DNA of 40,436 nt from Collinsella aerofaciens. Its GTDB lineage: Bacteria > Actinomycetota > Coriobacteriia > Coriobacteriales > Coriobacteriaceae. The notes below the pieces were generated by a model. That model had not been told where the DNA came from and searched no databases. It saw nothing but the letters and a program-made list of their open reading frames with translations. The stretch covers positions 1 through 40,436 of the forward strand of contig CAJMJM010000004.1 in assembly GCA_905213725.1 (NCBI GenBank). Direction: 5' to 3'. Below, piece by piece: positions 1 through 8,287 of the stretch (the first letter of the stretch is position 1; each line of letters opens with the position of its first letter). Both the position numbers and the translations under genes were made by a program.

Positions 1-61
1 CTTCTCGAACAACGTGAAGCTGCCCCGTAGGGCGGCCGCCCCAAGAGAGGTGATTCCATGA
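1..61 (+). CDS. 3' end of an upstream gene (partial)
   Basis: The frame that starts at base 2 is open to a TGA at 59-61 and reads FSNNVKLPRRAAAPREVIP. Nearly all its third positions are G or C, unlike the competing frame that stops at 28-30. Its stop overlaps the clpB start as ATGA, the usual sign of translational coupling. In many actinobacteria clpB follows dnaK-grpE-dnaJ-hspR, so hspR is the contextual guess, but these 19 residues are too few to identify the protein. Confidence 0.45.
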   Translation, partial: FSNNVKLPRRAAAPREVIP

Positions 62-2685
62 GAATCGATAAGCTAGCTATGACGTCGCGCGAGGCGCTGC
101 AGACCGCCATGAGCACGGCTGCCGATGCGCAGGCCGGCGCGGTGGAGCCGATTCACCTGCTGTCTGCCCTGCTCGGTGCCGGCGAGCGCAATATCTCCGT
201 GATTATCGAGCGCATCGGTGCCGACCCGGCTCAGCTCGCACGCTCCACACAAGACGCCATCGACCACGCGCCCAAGGTTTCGGGCGAGGGCCAGCAGATG
301 GGCCTGTCCAACGAGCTCGTTCGCGTCATCGAGAAGGCCGAGAAGAAGGCCACCAAGATGGGCGACAGCTTTGTGGTGACCGAGCATCTGCTGATGGCGC
401 TTGCCGAGGACAAGGGCGAGGCGGGCCGTGTGCTGCGCGACGCCGGCGTCACCAAGGAGCGCATCGAGCAGGTCTACGAGGAGCTGCGCGGCGATGACCG
501 CGTGACGTCCGCCGAGGACAAGACCCAGTTTGAGGCGCTGGAACAGTACGGCCGCAATATCTGCGACCTTGCCCGCGCCGGCAAGCTCGACCCGGTCATT
601 GGCCGTACCGACGAGATCCGTCGCACCATTCAGGTCCTGTCCCGCCGCACCAAGAACAACCCCGTGCTCATCGGCGAGCCGGGCGTCGGCAAGACGGCCA
701 TCGTCGAGGGCATCGCCCAGCGTATCGTGGCCGGCGACGTGCCGAGTACCCTGCGCGACCGCGACCTTATCGAGCTCGACATGAGCGCGCTGGTCGCCGG
801 CGCTAAGTACCGCGGCGAGTTCGAGGACCGCTTGAAGGCTGTGCTCAAGGAGGTACAGAAGTCCGAAGGCAAGGTCATCCTGTTCATCGATGAGCTCCAC
901 ACCATCGTGGGCGCTGGTGCCACCGAGGGCTCCATGGACGCCGGCAACATCCTCAAGCCGGCGCTCGCCCGTGGCGACCTGCATGCGATCGGCGCGACCA
1001 CACTCGACGAGTACCGCAAGTACATCGAGAAGGACGCGGCGCTCGCCCGTCGTTTCCAGACCGTTATGGTGAGCGAGCCTACCGTCGAGGACACCATCTC
1101 GATCCTGCGTGGCCTCAAGGAGAAGTACGAGATCTTCCACGGTGTGCACATCACCGATAGCGCGCTCGTGGCCGCCGCTGACCTCTCCGATCGCTATATC
1201 GCCGACCGCTTTCTGCCCGACAAGGCCATCGACCTGGTCGATGAGGCCGCAAGCCGCCTGCGCATGGAACTCGACAGCATGCCGGTCGAGATCGACGCCA
1301 CCACGCGTCAGCTCACCCAGCTGCAGATCGAGGAGCAGGCGCTCATGAAGGAGACCGACGACGCCTCCAAGGAGCGTCTGGAGGCCCTGCGCCAAGAGAT
1401 CGCCGAGGTCCAAGAAAAGCTCAACGTGCAAAAGGCCGGCTGGCTCAACCAGAAGAACGCCATCGACCACGTGCAGGAGCTTAAGGGTCAGCTCGACGAG
1501 GCCAGAAGCGAAGAGGAGCGCGCGACGCGCAACGGCGACCTGGGCCGTGCGTCCGAGCTGCGCTACTCCGTGATTCCGGGCCTGCAGCAGCAGATTCAGG
1601 ATTCCGAGGCTGCGCTCGAGGCACAAAAGCAGCAGGACGGCGAGGGCCTCAACGAACAGGTGACCTCCGATGAGATCGCCGAGGTCGTGAGCGCCTGGAC
1701 CGGCGTGCCCGTCTCCAAGATGATGCAGGGCGAGCTCGACAAGTTGAAGGGCTTGGAGGGTGAGCTGCATAAGCGCGTCATTGGCCAGGACGAGGCCGTC
1801 TCCGCTGTCGCCGCGGCCGTGCGCCGCAGCCGTGCGGGCCTCTCCGATCCGGACAAGCCCATCGGCAGCTTCTTCTTCCTGGGCCCCACCGGTGTAGGCA
1901 AGACCGAGCTCGCCAAGGCGCTGGCCGAGTGCCTGTTCGATGACGAGCGCGCGCTCGTGCGTATCGACATGTCCGAGTACATGGAGAAGTTCAGCGTCCA
2001 GCGTCTGATCGGTGCGCCCCCGGGATACGTGGGTTACGACGAGGGCGGTCAGCTCACCGAGGCTGTGCGCCGTCGTCCGTACTCCGTGATCTTGCTCGAC
2101 GAGATGGAGAAGGCTCACCCGGATGTATTCAACGTGCTGTTGCAGGTGCTCGATGACGGCCGTCTGACCGACGGTCAGGGTCGCCAGGTGTCCTTCAAGA
2201 ACACGATCATCATCATGACGAGCAACGTGGGCTCTAAGGCTATCGCCGAGCTTTCGGGCAAGGACGAGGAGGAGATGCGTCATCAGGTCGACGCGGCCAT
2301 GGCTCAGACCTTCCGCCCCGAGTTCCTCAACCGTATCGATGACATCGTGGTGTTCCATCCGCTCGGCATGGCGCAGATCGAGAAGATCGTCGACATCCAA
2401 CTTGCCGATGTCCGCGCACGCCTGGCCAAGGAGCGCATGGCGCTTGCCATTACCCCGGCGGCCAAGCAGATGCTCGCCGTGGGCGGCTTGGACCCGGTCT
2501 TTGGCGCCCGCCCGCTCAAGCGTCTGGTGCAGCGCGAGGTTGTCGATGCCATCGCGGCGGCCATCATCGACGGCACGGTGCGCGAGGGCGATCAGGTGAC
2601 GGTCGATGTCGACAAGGACGGCGGCTTTACCGTCGTGTGCGATGACACGCCGGCGGCCACCTACGAGGTCCCCGACGCCGAGTAG
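58..2685 (+). CDS. clpB: ATP-dependent disaggregase ClpB
   Basis: ClpB is a cytosolic hexameric AAA+ chaperone that, with DnaK, threads and resolubilises aggregated proteins after stress. The 875-residue length is normal for the family. In order it has the N-terminal Clp repeat domain (about 1-150), AAA-1 with Walker A GEPGVGKT at 206-213 and Walker B VILFIDE ending at E279, a Glu/Gln/Lys-rich coiled-coil middle domain (about 405-540), AAA-2 with Walker A GPTGVGKT at 609-616 and Walker B VILLDE ending at E682, and the C-terminal small domain. The middle domain separates it from ClpA and ClpC. The ATG at 58 follows AGAGAGGTGATT and overlaps the upstream stop, so it probably belongs to a heat-shock operon that begins outside the window. 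No HspR-type operator is visible here. Confidence 0.97.
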   Translation: MRIDKLAMTSREALQTAMSTAADAQAGAVEPIHLLSALLGAGERNISVIIERIGADPAQLARSTQDAIDHAPKVSGEGQQMGLSNELVRVIEKAEKKATKMGDSFVVTEHLLMALAEDKGEAGRVLRDAGVTKERIEQVYEELRGDDRVTSAEDKTQFEALEQYGRNICDLARAGKLDPVIGRTDEIRRTIQVLSRRTKNNPVLIGEPGVGKTAIVEGIAQRIVAGDVPSTLRDRDLIELDMSALVAGAKYRGEFEDRLKAVLKEVQKSEGKVILFIDELHTIVGAGATEGSMDAGNILKPALARGDLHAIGATTLDEYRKYIEKDAALARRFQTVMVSEPTVEDTISILRGLKEKYEIFHGVHITDSALVAAADLSDRYIADRFLPDKAIDLVDEAASRLRMELDSMPVEIDATTRQLTQLQIEEQALMKETDDASKERLEALRQEIAEVQEKLNVQKAGWLNQKNAIDHVQELKGQLDEARSEEERATRNGDLGRASELRYSVIPGLQQQIQDSEAALEAQKQQDGEGLNEQVTSDEIAEVVSAWTGVPVSKMMQGELDKLKGLEGELHKRVIGQDEAVSAVAAAVRRSRAGLSDPDKPIGSFFFLGPTGVGKTELAKALAECLFDDERALVRIDMSEYMEKFSVQRLIGAPPGYVGYDEGGQLTEAVRRRPYSVILLDEMEKAHPDVFNVLLQVLDDGRLTDGQGRQVSFKNTIIIMTSNVGSKAIAELSGKDEEEMRHQVDAAMAQTFRPEFLNRIDDIVVFHPLGMAQIEKIVDIQLADVRARLAKERMALAITPAAKQMLAVGGLDPVFGARPLKRLVQREVVDAIAAAIIDGTVREGDQVTVDVDKDGGFTVVCDDTPAATYEVPDAE

Positions 2686-2732
2686 ATTTTTGGGACATGC
2701 CTTAAAATCTACCAGTCGTCTCTAAACGCCAA

Positions 2733-2767
2733 GGGCGGCGGATCCAATTGGGTCCGCCGCCCTTTTT
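2733..2767 (+). terminator. Rho-independent terminator after clpB
   Basis: A perfect 10-bp GC-rich stem (2733-2742 with 2753-2762) with a 10-nt loop is followed by TTTTT. It lies 47 bases after the clpB stop and ends the clpB transcript. Confidence 0.9.
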
Positions 2768-2819
2768 CGTGCGACAATCGTTGATGTTGAGCATGAGTAC
2801 ATGGCAAGGAGATATGCAG

Positions 2820-3014
2820 ATGAAAGACGAGAACAAGACGAATACGCCGTCGACCGATGCCGCACCCGCCGCGCCCAAGCCTGCGCCTAAGCCGGCACCC
2901 AAGCCGCGCGATCCCTACATCCGTGCCGAGAACGAGGACGACGACGGCTACGATCCCTACAGTGACCGACGCCCCGAGCGCGAGCCAATGTTCGAAGCCG
3001 ACCCGTGGCGCTAG
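2820..3014 (+). CDS. small Pro/Lys/Ala-rich acidic-tail protein
   Basis: A 64-residue protein that I do not recognise. It begins MKDENKTNTPSTDAAP, has a PKPAPKPAPKP repeat around residues 19-29, and ends in a charged Asp/Glu/Arg/Tyr-rich segment (EDDDGYDPYSD) and PWR. There is no membrane segment and no hydrophobic core, so it is probably disordered. The ATG at 2820 is chosen because AAGGAG at 2806-2811 sits 8 bases upstream. The ATG at 2814 is too close to that site, and longer versions would run into the clpB terminator. It lies between a terminator and a second inverted repeat, so it is probably a single-gene transcript. Function unknown. Confidence 0.6.
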   Translation: MKDENKTNTPSTDAAPAAPKPAPKPAPKPRDPYIRAENEDDDGYDPYSDRRPEREPMFEADPWR

Positions 3015-3021
3015 GAAACGT

Positions 3022-3061
3022 CCTCTAGCTGACGGAGTCGCGCGTTTCTGTCGGCTAGAGG
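3022..3061 (+). terminator. inverted repeat, possible terminator
   Basis: A 12-bp imperfect stem (3022-3033 with 3050-3061, one mismatch) begins 7 bases after the stop of the small protein gene. There is no clean T run afterwards, so termination is only likely. Confidence 0.45.
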
Positions 3062-3116
3062 CGTTCGTGTTTGCCCCCTCAACCGCTCGACATCCTTCGG
3101 GACAGTTAGAGAAAAA

Positions 3117-3206
3117 CTTGCTTAATCATTAATCAAGTTACACGCAATCTTGCTTTCCAGCTAATCAAGAATCGCTATAATTTTGATTAGCTAGAGAGCA
3201 AGATTG
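3117..3206 (+). promoter_or_regulatory. nested palindromic control region of the DUF4143 ATPase gene
   Basis: This AT-rich stretch contains a 21-bp near-palindrome at 3117-3137 with 9 of 10 arm pairs. Beside it are two perfect 10-bp inverted repeats nested symmetrically: outer arms CAATCTTGCT 3145-3154 and AGCAAGATTG 3197-3206, inner arms AGCTAATCAA 3159-3168 and TTGATTAGCT 3183-3192, with 4-base gaps on both sides. A consensus -10 TATAAT (3176-3181) lies in the central loop. The half-site AATCAAG recurs at 3131, 3163 and, inverted, near 3183. The layout fits an operator for dimeric repressors over a promoter, or an mRNA hairpin that reaches the ribosome-binding site (GGAGA, 3206-3210). Confidence 0.7.
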
Positions 3207-3213
3207 GAGAATC

Positions 3214-4566
3214 ATGGCAGTCAACGACTTGATCGCCCAGAAAATAAAGGACTTTGAACAGCAGGGGGTTCCGCAGGTCTTTGAGCGAGACCTTGATCTA
3301 GGAAACCCACAGGAGCCAAAGCGCGACAACATCGTAAATGTGATTGTGGGGGCCCGCCGTTGTGGAAAGACGTATCGCCTGTATCAGGAGATGCGGCGGC
3401 TTCAGAGCCGGGGAGTTGAGCTTGACCGGATGCTTTACTTCAATTTTGAGGATGAGCGCTTGCGCCCGTATGAGCCATCGCTGCTGGCGGACGTGCTCGA
3501 CACGTTCTATGCGCTGTATCCTGCTGCTCGAACCGAGGGCGCTTACATTTTCTTTGACGAGATCCAGGAAATTCCCGAATGGGGTGCGTTTCTGCGGCGT
3601 GTAGTCGATACGGAGAAAGCGACCGTCTATGTGACGGGATCTTCTTCTAAGATGCTGTCCTCAGAACTTAAGAGCGAGTTCAGGGGTCGTTCTCTTGTGC
3701 GAGAGCTTTTTCCATTGAGTTTTTCGGAATACGTTCGATATAAGACGGGGAGCGTTCCCGAGCCAGATGCGACCTTTTCCCCGAGCGATGCAGCGCTGCT
3801 TCGACATCATCTGATCGGATATCTTGAACGAGGGGGATTCATCGCGACACTTGAGCAGACGCCTGCAGACGCGATTCAGCTGCTACAGGAATATGCTTCG
3901 CGAACGGTCGCCATGGACGTCGTTGAACGTTACGACGTCAAGAACCCTCGCCTGGCATCGCTGTTCTTGACGCGGTGTATGGCATCTTCGGGACGAGAGC
4001 TGTCAGTGAACAAAGTGTACAACGAGTTCAAGAGCAGACAGATACCCGTCAGTCGTAATTCACTCAGCGACTTACTTGAGTATTATGAGGACGCCTACCT
4101 GTTATTTTCTGTGCCGGAGTTCACGCGTTCACTGGCAAATAACATGCGGTCTGCGTCTAAGGTCTACGCTGTCGACCCTGCGATGTTTGGAGCATTCTCT
4201 CCCGCATCGGCATTGGACCAAGGCCAGAGGCTCGAGACCGCAGTGTTCAATGCGTTAAGAAGAAGGACTCCCGCGGTAAGGACCGGCTCGGTCTGTCGCC
4301 TGCTGATCAAAGAGAAGAGCAAAAGCCATGAGGTGGACTTTGTGGCTGGGGACGCGCTTCTCATGCGGGCTTATAGCCTGATTCAGGTGAGTGCGGATAT
4401 GGCAAGTGAGAAAACGCGCGAGCGCGAAATTGCCGCGCTTGATGCCTCAATGGCCCAGTTCGATCTTGGCGAGTCGGCAATCGTTACCATGGATGAACAG
4501 ACCGATATTCCATGCGAGCACGGTGTGGTACACGTTATGCCCGCATGGAAGTGGCTCCTTGCCTAA
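3214..4566 (+). CDS. DUF4143-type AAA+ ATPase
   Basis: A 450-residue P-loop ATPase of the family with an AAA_14-type N-terminal domain and a DUF4143 C-terminal domain, common in gut bacteria and archaea and of unknown cellular role. Walker A GARRCGKT is at about residues 46-53, Walker B IFFDEIQEI near 112-120, then the sensor stretch VTGSSSKML and the typical LFPLSFSEY segment. The C-terminal third carries a nuclease-like EVDFVAG motif near 374-380, as often seen in this family. The ATG at 3214 follows GGAGA. Its codons are clearly less GC-rich than those of clpB or nifJ, and it stands alone between convergent or unrelated genes, so recent transfer is plausible. No partner gene, toxin or transposase is adjacent. 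Confidence 0.85.
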   Translation: MAVNDLIAQKIKDFEQQGVPQVFERDLDLGNPQEPKRDNIVNVIVGARRCGKTYRLYQEMRRLQSRGVELDRMLYFNFEDERLRPYEPSLLADVLDTFYALYPAARTEGAYIFFDEIQEIPEWGAFLRRVVDTEKATVYVTGSSSKMLSSELKSEFRGRSLVRELFPLSFSEYVRYKTGSVPEPDATFSPSDAALLRHHLIGYLERGGFIATLEQTPADAIQLLQEYASRTVAMDVVERYDVKNPRLASLFLTRCMASSGRELSVNKVYNEFKSRQIPVSRNSLSDLLEYYEDAYLLFSVPEFTRSLANNMRSASKVYAVDPAMFGAFSPASALDQGQRLETAVFNALRRRTPAVRTGSVCRLLIKEKSKSHEVDFVAGDALLMRAYSLIQVSADMASEKTREREIAALDASMAQFDLGESAIVTMDEQTDIPCEHGVVHVMPAWKWLLA

Positions 4567-4639
4567 TCATCTATGGACCTGTGGGGTCAGGACCTCCTGA
4601 CTCCTTCATCACGGTTGGGGAGCACCTTGCTGTGCTCGG

Positions 4640-6136
4640 CTAGTCCTGGGCTTTGATGCTCGGCAGGAGAATCTGGGCGAGGTAGTCGGTCTCGAGTTTG
4701 GTCGCGGTGTCTGCCTTGCCGTCTTTGCCGACCAACACGTTCTTGATCTGGCTATAGGTGTAGCGGTTGCCGGTCGTAAGCTCGACAAGCTCAATGGCCG
4801 TGTCCATGGGGTAGGTCGACACGGGGTCTTGCGTGCGCCCGTTGATGGTCTGGGGCACCACATACGGATAGACGGGGCCGCTGGCGTAGACGGTGTAGCC
4901 GTTGCCTAGATTGGCCGCACCCAAAACCGTATCGCCCTCATCGGGCGTAAAGCTCTCGCCCTCGCGCACCGCGATGAGCGTCACGAGCGGTGTGTTGGTG
5001 TCGCCGTCCAGATAAATGCACAGCGTGTCGCCGTTTTGCCAGGTTGCGACCTTGCCATACCACTCAACCGGAATATCGAGCTGGTAGAGGTCGGTTGCCT
5101 TGTGGCGAGCGTCAGCATCACGGGATGCCTGTGCCTTTTGCGCGCTCACGGCATTGACGGCGGCGTCGCGCCGCGCGGTTGCCGCCTGCTGGAGTACCTT
5201 TGCGACCGCGGCGGAGCTCGCACCGCCTTCCTCGGCATACTTGGCGGCGGCATCGATCTGGTCGTCAGTCACCGTGTCTGCCGAAGGCACCTTGAGCTTA
5301 AAGGCGGCCTGGGCACTTAAATCCTGTCCATCGCTCTTAACGGTGACCTGCGTCTTGGTGGTCGGGACGGTATAGACGGTGCCGTCGGCCGCGATGGGGG
5401 AGGCGGCGATGGAGAGCGTGTAATCGCCGGGCAGCAGTTTGATGCCGCGGCCGTGCTCGTCAACATAGAGTGTTTCGCTCACGGAGGAGCCATCAGCGTC
5501 CTGACCGCTCACCTGTACGGGAATCTTGGAGCCGGTGGAACAGTCGAGGCCCGCGGCATGCACGCCAATCTGCACTGACATCATCGTGTGGGCATTGGCG
5601 GCGGCAGCGGCAGCCTGCTCTTGCTGATATCCGTTCCAGACAGCATAGCCCGCGCCGCCGGCGACGAGCGCGACGGCCACGACACCGGCGACCATCAGAT
5701 TGCGGCGCTTGGGCGACATCTTGCGATGGCGAACCTCGGCCTCGCGTGCCGAGGGAACGGACGGCAGGGGAATATCGCCCATGGCGATGGTCTCGTCCAC
5801 GGCTGGTGCGGAACCCAGGCCAGGAAGCTCGCGGGTCAGCGAATCCTCGGCCGGCAAGCTGTCGAGCAAGACGGTTTCCTCGCCCGTGTCGGATTCGGGC
5901 TGGTCGTCGGCCTCGCTTTCGGTGTCTTCGTGATCTGCCTCATCTTCGGTAGGCTCGACGTCGTCTGCATCCTGATCATCGGACTGCGCCTCGGCTTCCG
6001 GCTCATCCTGCACATCAACGCCCGAATCGTCAAACGCAATCTCATCGAGTGAAATTCGGTCTAAGCTCTCCAAGGCCTCAGCGCAAGCTTCTGCATCTTG
6101 GGCCGCATCCTCTTGACCCATCGTCTCATCTTTCAT
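4640..6136 (-). CDS. acidic single-pass membrane protein, unknown function
   Basis: A 498-residue protein that I cannot assign. Residues 1-140 are very rich in Asp and Glu and lack a signal peptide, so this part is probably cytoplasmic. A basic patch (RHRKMSPKRR, about 136-145) precedes one membrane segment at about 147-167, which predicts an N-in, C-out topology. Outside follows an Ala-rich stalk, a region with beta-rich or Ig-like character (about 185-280, including LLPGDYTLSI), a Lys/Ala helical stretch (about 290-350) and a C-terminal domain (about 355-498) with a second beta-rich look. The ATG at 6136 is preceded by GGGGGAT on the minus strand. It converges with the DUF4143 ATPase gene. 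An exported substrate or sensor with a phosphorylatable tail is possible but not shown. Confidence 0.75.
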   Translation of the reverse strand: MKDETMGQEDAAQDAEACAEALESLDRISLDEIAFDDSGVDVQDEPEAEAQSDDQDADDVEPTEDEADHEDTESEADDQPESDTGEETVLLDSLPAEDSLTRELPGLGSAPAVDETIAMGDIPLPSVPSAREAEVRHRKMSPKRRNLMVAGVVAVALVAGGAGYAVWNGYQQEQAAAAAANAHTMMSVQIGVHAAGLDCSTGSKIPVQVSGQDADGSSVSETLYVDEHGRGIKLLPGDYTLSIAASPIAADGTVYTVPTTKTQVTVKSDGQDLSAQAAFKLKVPSADTVTDDQIDAAAKYAEEGGASSAAVAKVLQQAATARRDAAVNAVSAQKAQASRDADARHKATDLYQLDIPVEWYGKVATWQNGDTLCIYLDGDTNTPLVTLIAVREGESFTPDEGDTVLGAANLGNGYTVYASGPVYPYVVPQTINGRTQDPVSTYPMDTAIELVELTTGNRYTYSQIKNVLVGKDGKADTATKLETDYLAQILLPSIKAQD

Positions 6137-6255
6137 ATATCCCCCAAGCTCAATATCGGGACAACAATGTACCCAAAAACAGAGTCATATAGAGCCGCCG
6201 AATGATTTGAAATCCGATTTTATATGTGCGCATGTTTATGAATGCGGGCCTGACG

Positions 6256-6296
6256 AAAAAAGCCCCCGGAACGCGAGCAGATCGCGTTCCGGGGGC
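6256..6296 (-). terminator. terminator of the 6365-7372 membrane protein gene
   Basis: A perfect 15-bp stem (6262-6276 with 6282-6296, loop 5) is followed on the minus strand by six T residues (6261-6256). It serves the minus-strand gene that ends at 6365. Confidence 0.9.
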
Positions 6297-6364
6297 TTCG
6301 CAAGGCATTGAAGCGAAAGCCTGACAAGCAGGGCTATGCCTATGTGCCGATGACGACCAACATG

Positions 6365-7372
6365 TTACTTAGCGTGCGCGTAATCAACCTTGGCGCGGCG
6401 GGCGGTGGCCTTCTCCCAATCACTGGTGCCCTCAAAGACATCCTGCTTGTAGGGGTTGCGGCCGAGCTTCTTGGCGCGGTAGGCGATGTAGATGATCGCG
6501 GCGACGTTGGCGACCAGTGCGGCGATTGAGACCGCGGTAGCGGCGCCGGGGTCGAGCGTGGAGTGGGTCACAAAGACGGACTCCTCCTGGAAATACGGGA
6601 ATACCTGGGCAAACATGCACCAAATAGCCAGCGTAAAGGCGCGGTTCTGAATCCAGCCGCCCTTGTTCCAGATAAAGGCGGCGACGGTGGGCGCCAACAG
6701 CAGCGCAAAGCCGCAGAACCAGGAGTGGGTGGGCAGGCAGTTGTAGGTGTAGCAGAAGTTCCAGATATCGTAGGCGATGATGTAGACCCAAGTCATGTCG
6801 GGCCACAGCATGTCGGTCTGATCCTCGGAGGCGTAGACGCTCCACCAACCGGTCATGCAGAAGATGTTGATGATACCGGCGATGCCGTTGAACACGTTGT
6901 TCCAGCCGGCCAGCTGCGTAGCACCTTCGGAGGTGACCCAGGTGGACTCGCCCAGGACAAAGAAGTGATAGGCACTCTCGAAGTCGGACACGACGGCGAT
7001 CATGATGTTGATGGCGACGATCACAAACGGCCATGCGCGGAACCAATGCGCCTTGCCGATCTTGCCCCACTGGTACTTAATGGCAATGAAGCCCCAGCAA
7101 CCGGCCAGCGCCGCGTATACCTTGGCGTAGTGGAACCAGCTGTTCTGGTACACATGGGTGGGGTTGGTGAGCGCCCACTCGGCACCCTGCGAAACGCCCA
7201 CGGCGATAGCGACGCAGTAGATGGTCATGGCCAGCGGAGCCACGCCAAAGATGATTGCCGCGCCCAGCTTGGTGCGGCGGCCGACCTCGTTGAGCACGAT
7301 CAGGCCGATAAAGACCATGGCCCAGCCGGCCCAGTGGATAAGGGTATCGCTACCCCAAACATCGAACAGCAT
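6365..7372 (-). CDS. polytopic membrane protein (DUF5692-like)
   Basis: A 335-residue, Trp- and Tyr-rich integral membrane protein with about nine or ten hydrophobic segments and a hydrophilic basic C-terminal tail (about 300-335). No transporter signature, Walker motif or metal-binding pattern is evident. The size, aromatic content and taxonomic setting suggest the uncharacterised DUF5692 family described from Eggerthella-type bacteria; that is recollection and was not searched. The ATG at 7372 has AAAGGAG upstream on the minus strand. The gene lies 63 bases downstream of a TetR regulator on the same strand, so it is probably in the regulator's operon and controlled by it, perhaps as an efflux or uptake component. 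Confidence 0.7.
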   Translation of the reverse strand: MLFDVWGSDTLIHWAGWAMVFIGLIVLNEVGRRTKLGAAIIFGVAPLAMTIYCVAIAVGVSQGAEWALTNPTHVYQNSWFHYAKVYAALAGCWGFIAIKYQWGKIGKAHWFRAWPFVIVAINIMIAVVSDFESAYHFFVLGESTWVTSEGATQLAGWNNVFNGIAGIINIFCMTGWWSVYASEDQTDMLWPDMTWVYIIAYDIWNFCYTYNCLPTHSWFCGFALLLAPTVAAFIWNKGGWIQNRAFTLAIWCMFAQVFPYFQEESVFVTHSTLDPGAATAVSIAALVANVAAIIYIAYRAKKLGRNPYKQDVFEGTSDWEKATARRAKVDYAHAK

Positions 7373-7390
7373 GCTGCTCTCCTTTCACAC

Positions 7391-7418
7391 GCCCGCGGCC
7401 CCTCTTCTGATCGCGGGC
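7391..7418 (-). promoter_or_regulatory. inverted repeat between the TetR and membrane protein genes
   Basis: A 7-bp repeat (GCCCGCG at 7391-7397, CGCGGGC at 7412-7418) is separated by 14 bases. There is no T run after it, so it may be an attenuating or processing hairpin in the leader of the downstream gene. Weak. Confidence 0.3.
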
Positions 7419-7435
7419 AGTTTGGCCAAATGTCG

Positions 7436-8098
7436 TCAGTTCTGGGGCTTGCGCTCCGGATACTTGGCGGTGTAACCCTCGATGTGGAGTGTCGAGGCGA
7501 TGATTTCCTTGACCGTCTCGTCGGGCACATCGGGGTGCGTGCGGATATACATCAACAACCCCATGATGAGGGTGTAGAACGTCTCGTAGACATGGTCGAT
7601 GCGTAGCTCATGATGGGCGGCAAAATCCACCACGGTGGTGTCGCAGATATACTGCGCCACACGCTGGACCACGTTGTGCAAAAAGCCGCCGTAGAGCGCG
7701 CCGCTGCTTGAGGTGAGCGTACTCGGCAGCTCGTGGCCGTTGACGACCAGGCGCTTAAAGAGCGGGGCGACGGTGTCGAGTGCGCCCTCGATATCACCGA
7801 CGGTGCGGTTGGCATTCCACTGCTCGAGCTCGGAGATAAAACCGTCGATCGCCTCGTCCATGACGGCGGTGACGGCGGCATCCATGTCGGCGAAGTAGTG
7901 GTAGAACAATGAACGCGTGCAGCCGGCTCGCTTGGTCACGGCCGATACCGATAGGTGGGACACGCCCAGCTCGGAGCTTACGGTGCGCACGGCATCGAGG
8001 ATCTCGCGACGGCGTTCGTCGCCCGTCAGGCGCTTTGCCGCGCTATCGGATGCGGGAACGACATCGACCACAGAGGTATCTGCTGTGTTGTTGCCCAT
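7436..8098 (-). CDS. TetR/AcrR family transcriptional regulator
   Basis: A 220-residue one-component repressor. The N-terminal DNA-binding domain (about 25-72) begins at GDERRREILDAV and shows the helix-turn-helix VTKRAGCTRSLFYHYF, which matches the TetR signature. The remainder is an all-helical ligand-binding and dimerisation domain with no recognisable ligand class. The ATG at 8098 follows AAAGGCGG on the minus strand. It is divergent from the large oxidoreductase gene, and the shared intergenic region holds two identical-architecture palindromes (8157-8194), its probable operators. It likely controls itself, the membrane protein downstream and the divergent oxidoreductase; the inducer is unknown. 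Confidence 0.92.
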   Translation of the reverse strand: MGNNTADTSVVDVVPASDSAAKRLTGDERRREILDAVRTVSSELGVSHLSVSAVTKRAGCTRSLFYHYFADMDAAVTAVMDEAIDGFISELEQWNANRTVGDIEGALDTVAPLFKRLVVNGHELPSTLTSSSGALYGGFLHNVVQRVAQYICDTTVVDFAAHHELRIDHVYETFYTLIMGLLMYIRTHPDVPDETVKEIIASTLHIEGYTAKYPERKPQN

Positions 8099-8156
8099 GT
8101 TTTGCCGCCTTTCATCCTCTTTTGCCTGACCGTTCGCCTAACAGTCTTGAATATTG

Positions 8157-8194
8157 TTGACGGTTCGTCAATACTATTTTTGACACAATGTCAA
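8157..8194. promoter_or_regulatory. twin palindromic operators, TTGAC-N5-GTCAA
   Basis: TTGAC GGTTC GTCAA (8157-8171) and TTGAC ACAAT GTCAA (8180-8194) are perfect 5-bp-arm palindromes with centres 23 bp apart, about two helical turns. They lie between the divergent TetR and oxidoreductase genes, where a TetR dimer pair would bind. TTGACA within the second site could also serve as a -35 element for the plus strand, but no good -10 was found at normal spacing. Confidence 0.75.
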
Positions 8195-8287
8195 CAATGG
8201 CGGGTGAACGGCATGGGGGCATGCCCGGCCTGCAAAAAAAGAGGGGCGCTGCGGCCTCGTCGGGCTGCGGCAAGAGAAGGGACAACC

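Noticed and set aside
73..2400. A 775-codon open frame on the minus strand opposite clpB
   Set aside because: It mirrors the clpB reading frame; strong GC bias in third positions of a real gene opens the opposite strand. The translation has no recognisable domain and no ribosome-binding site.
2748..2819. Upstream start of the small Pro/Lys-rich protein
   Set aside because: It lies within the clpB terminator hairpin and has no ribosome-binding site; the start at 2820 does.
4586..4637. Two small hairpins between the convergent ATPase and acidic membrane protein genes as terminators
   Set aside because: Stems are only 6 bp and no T run follows on either strand.
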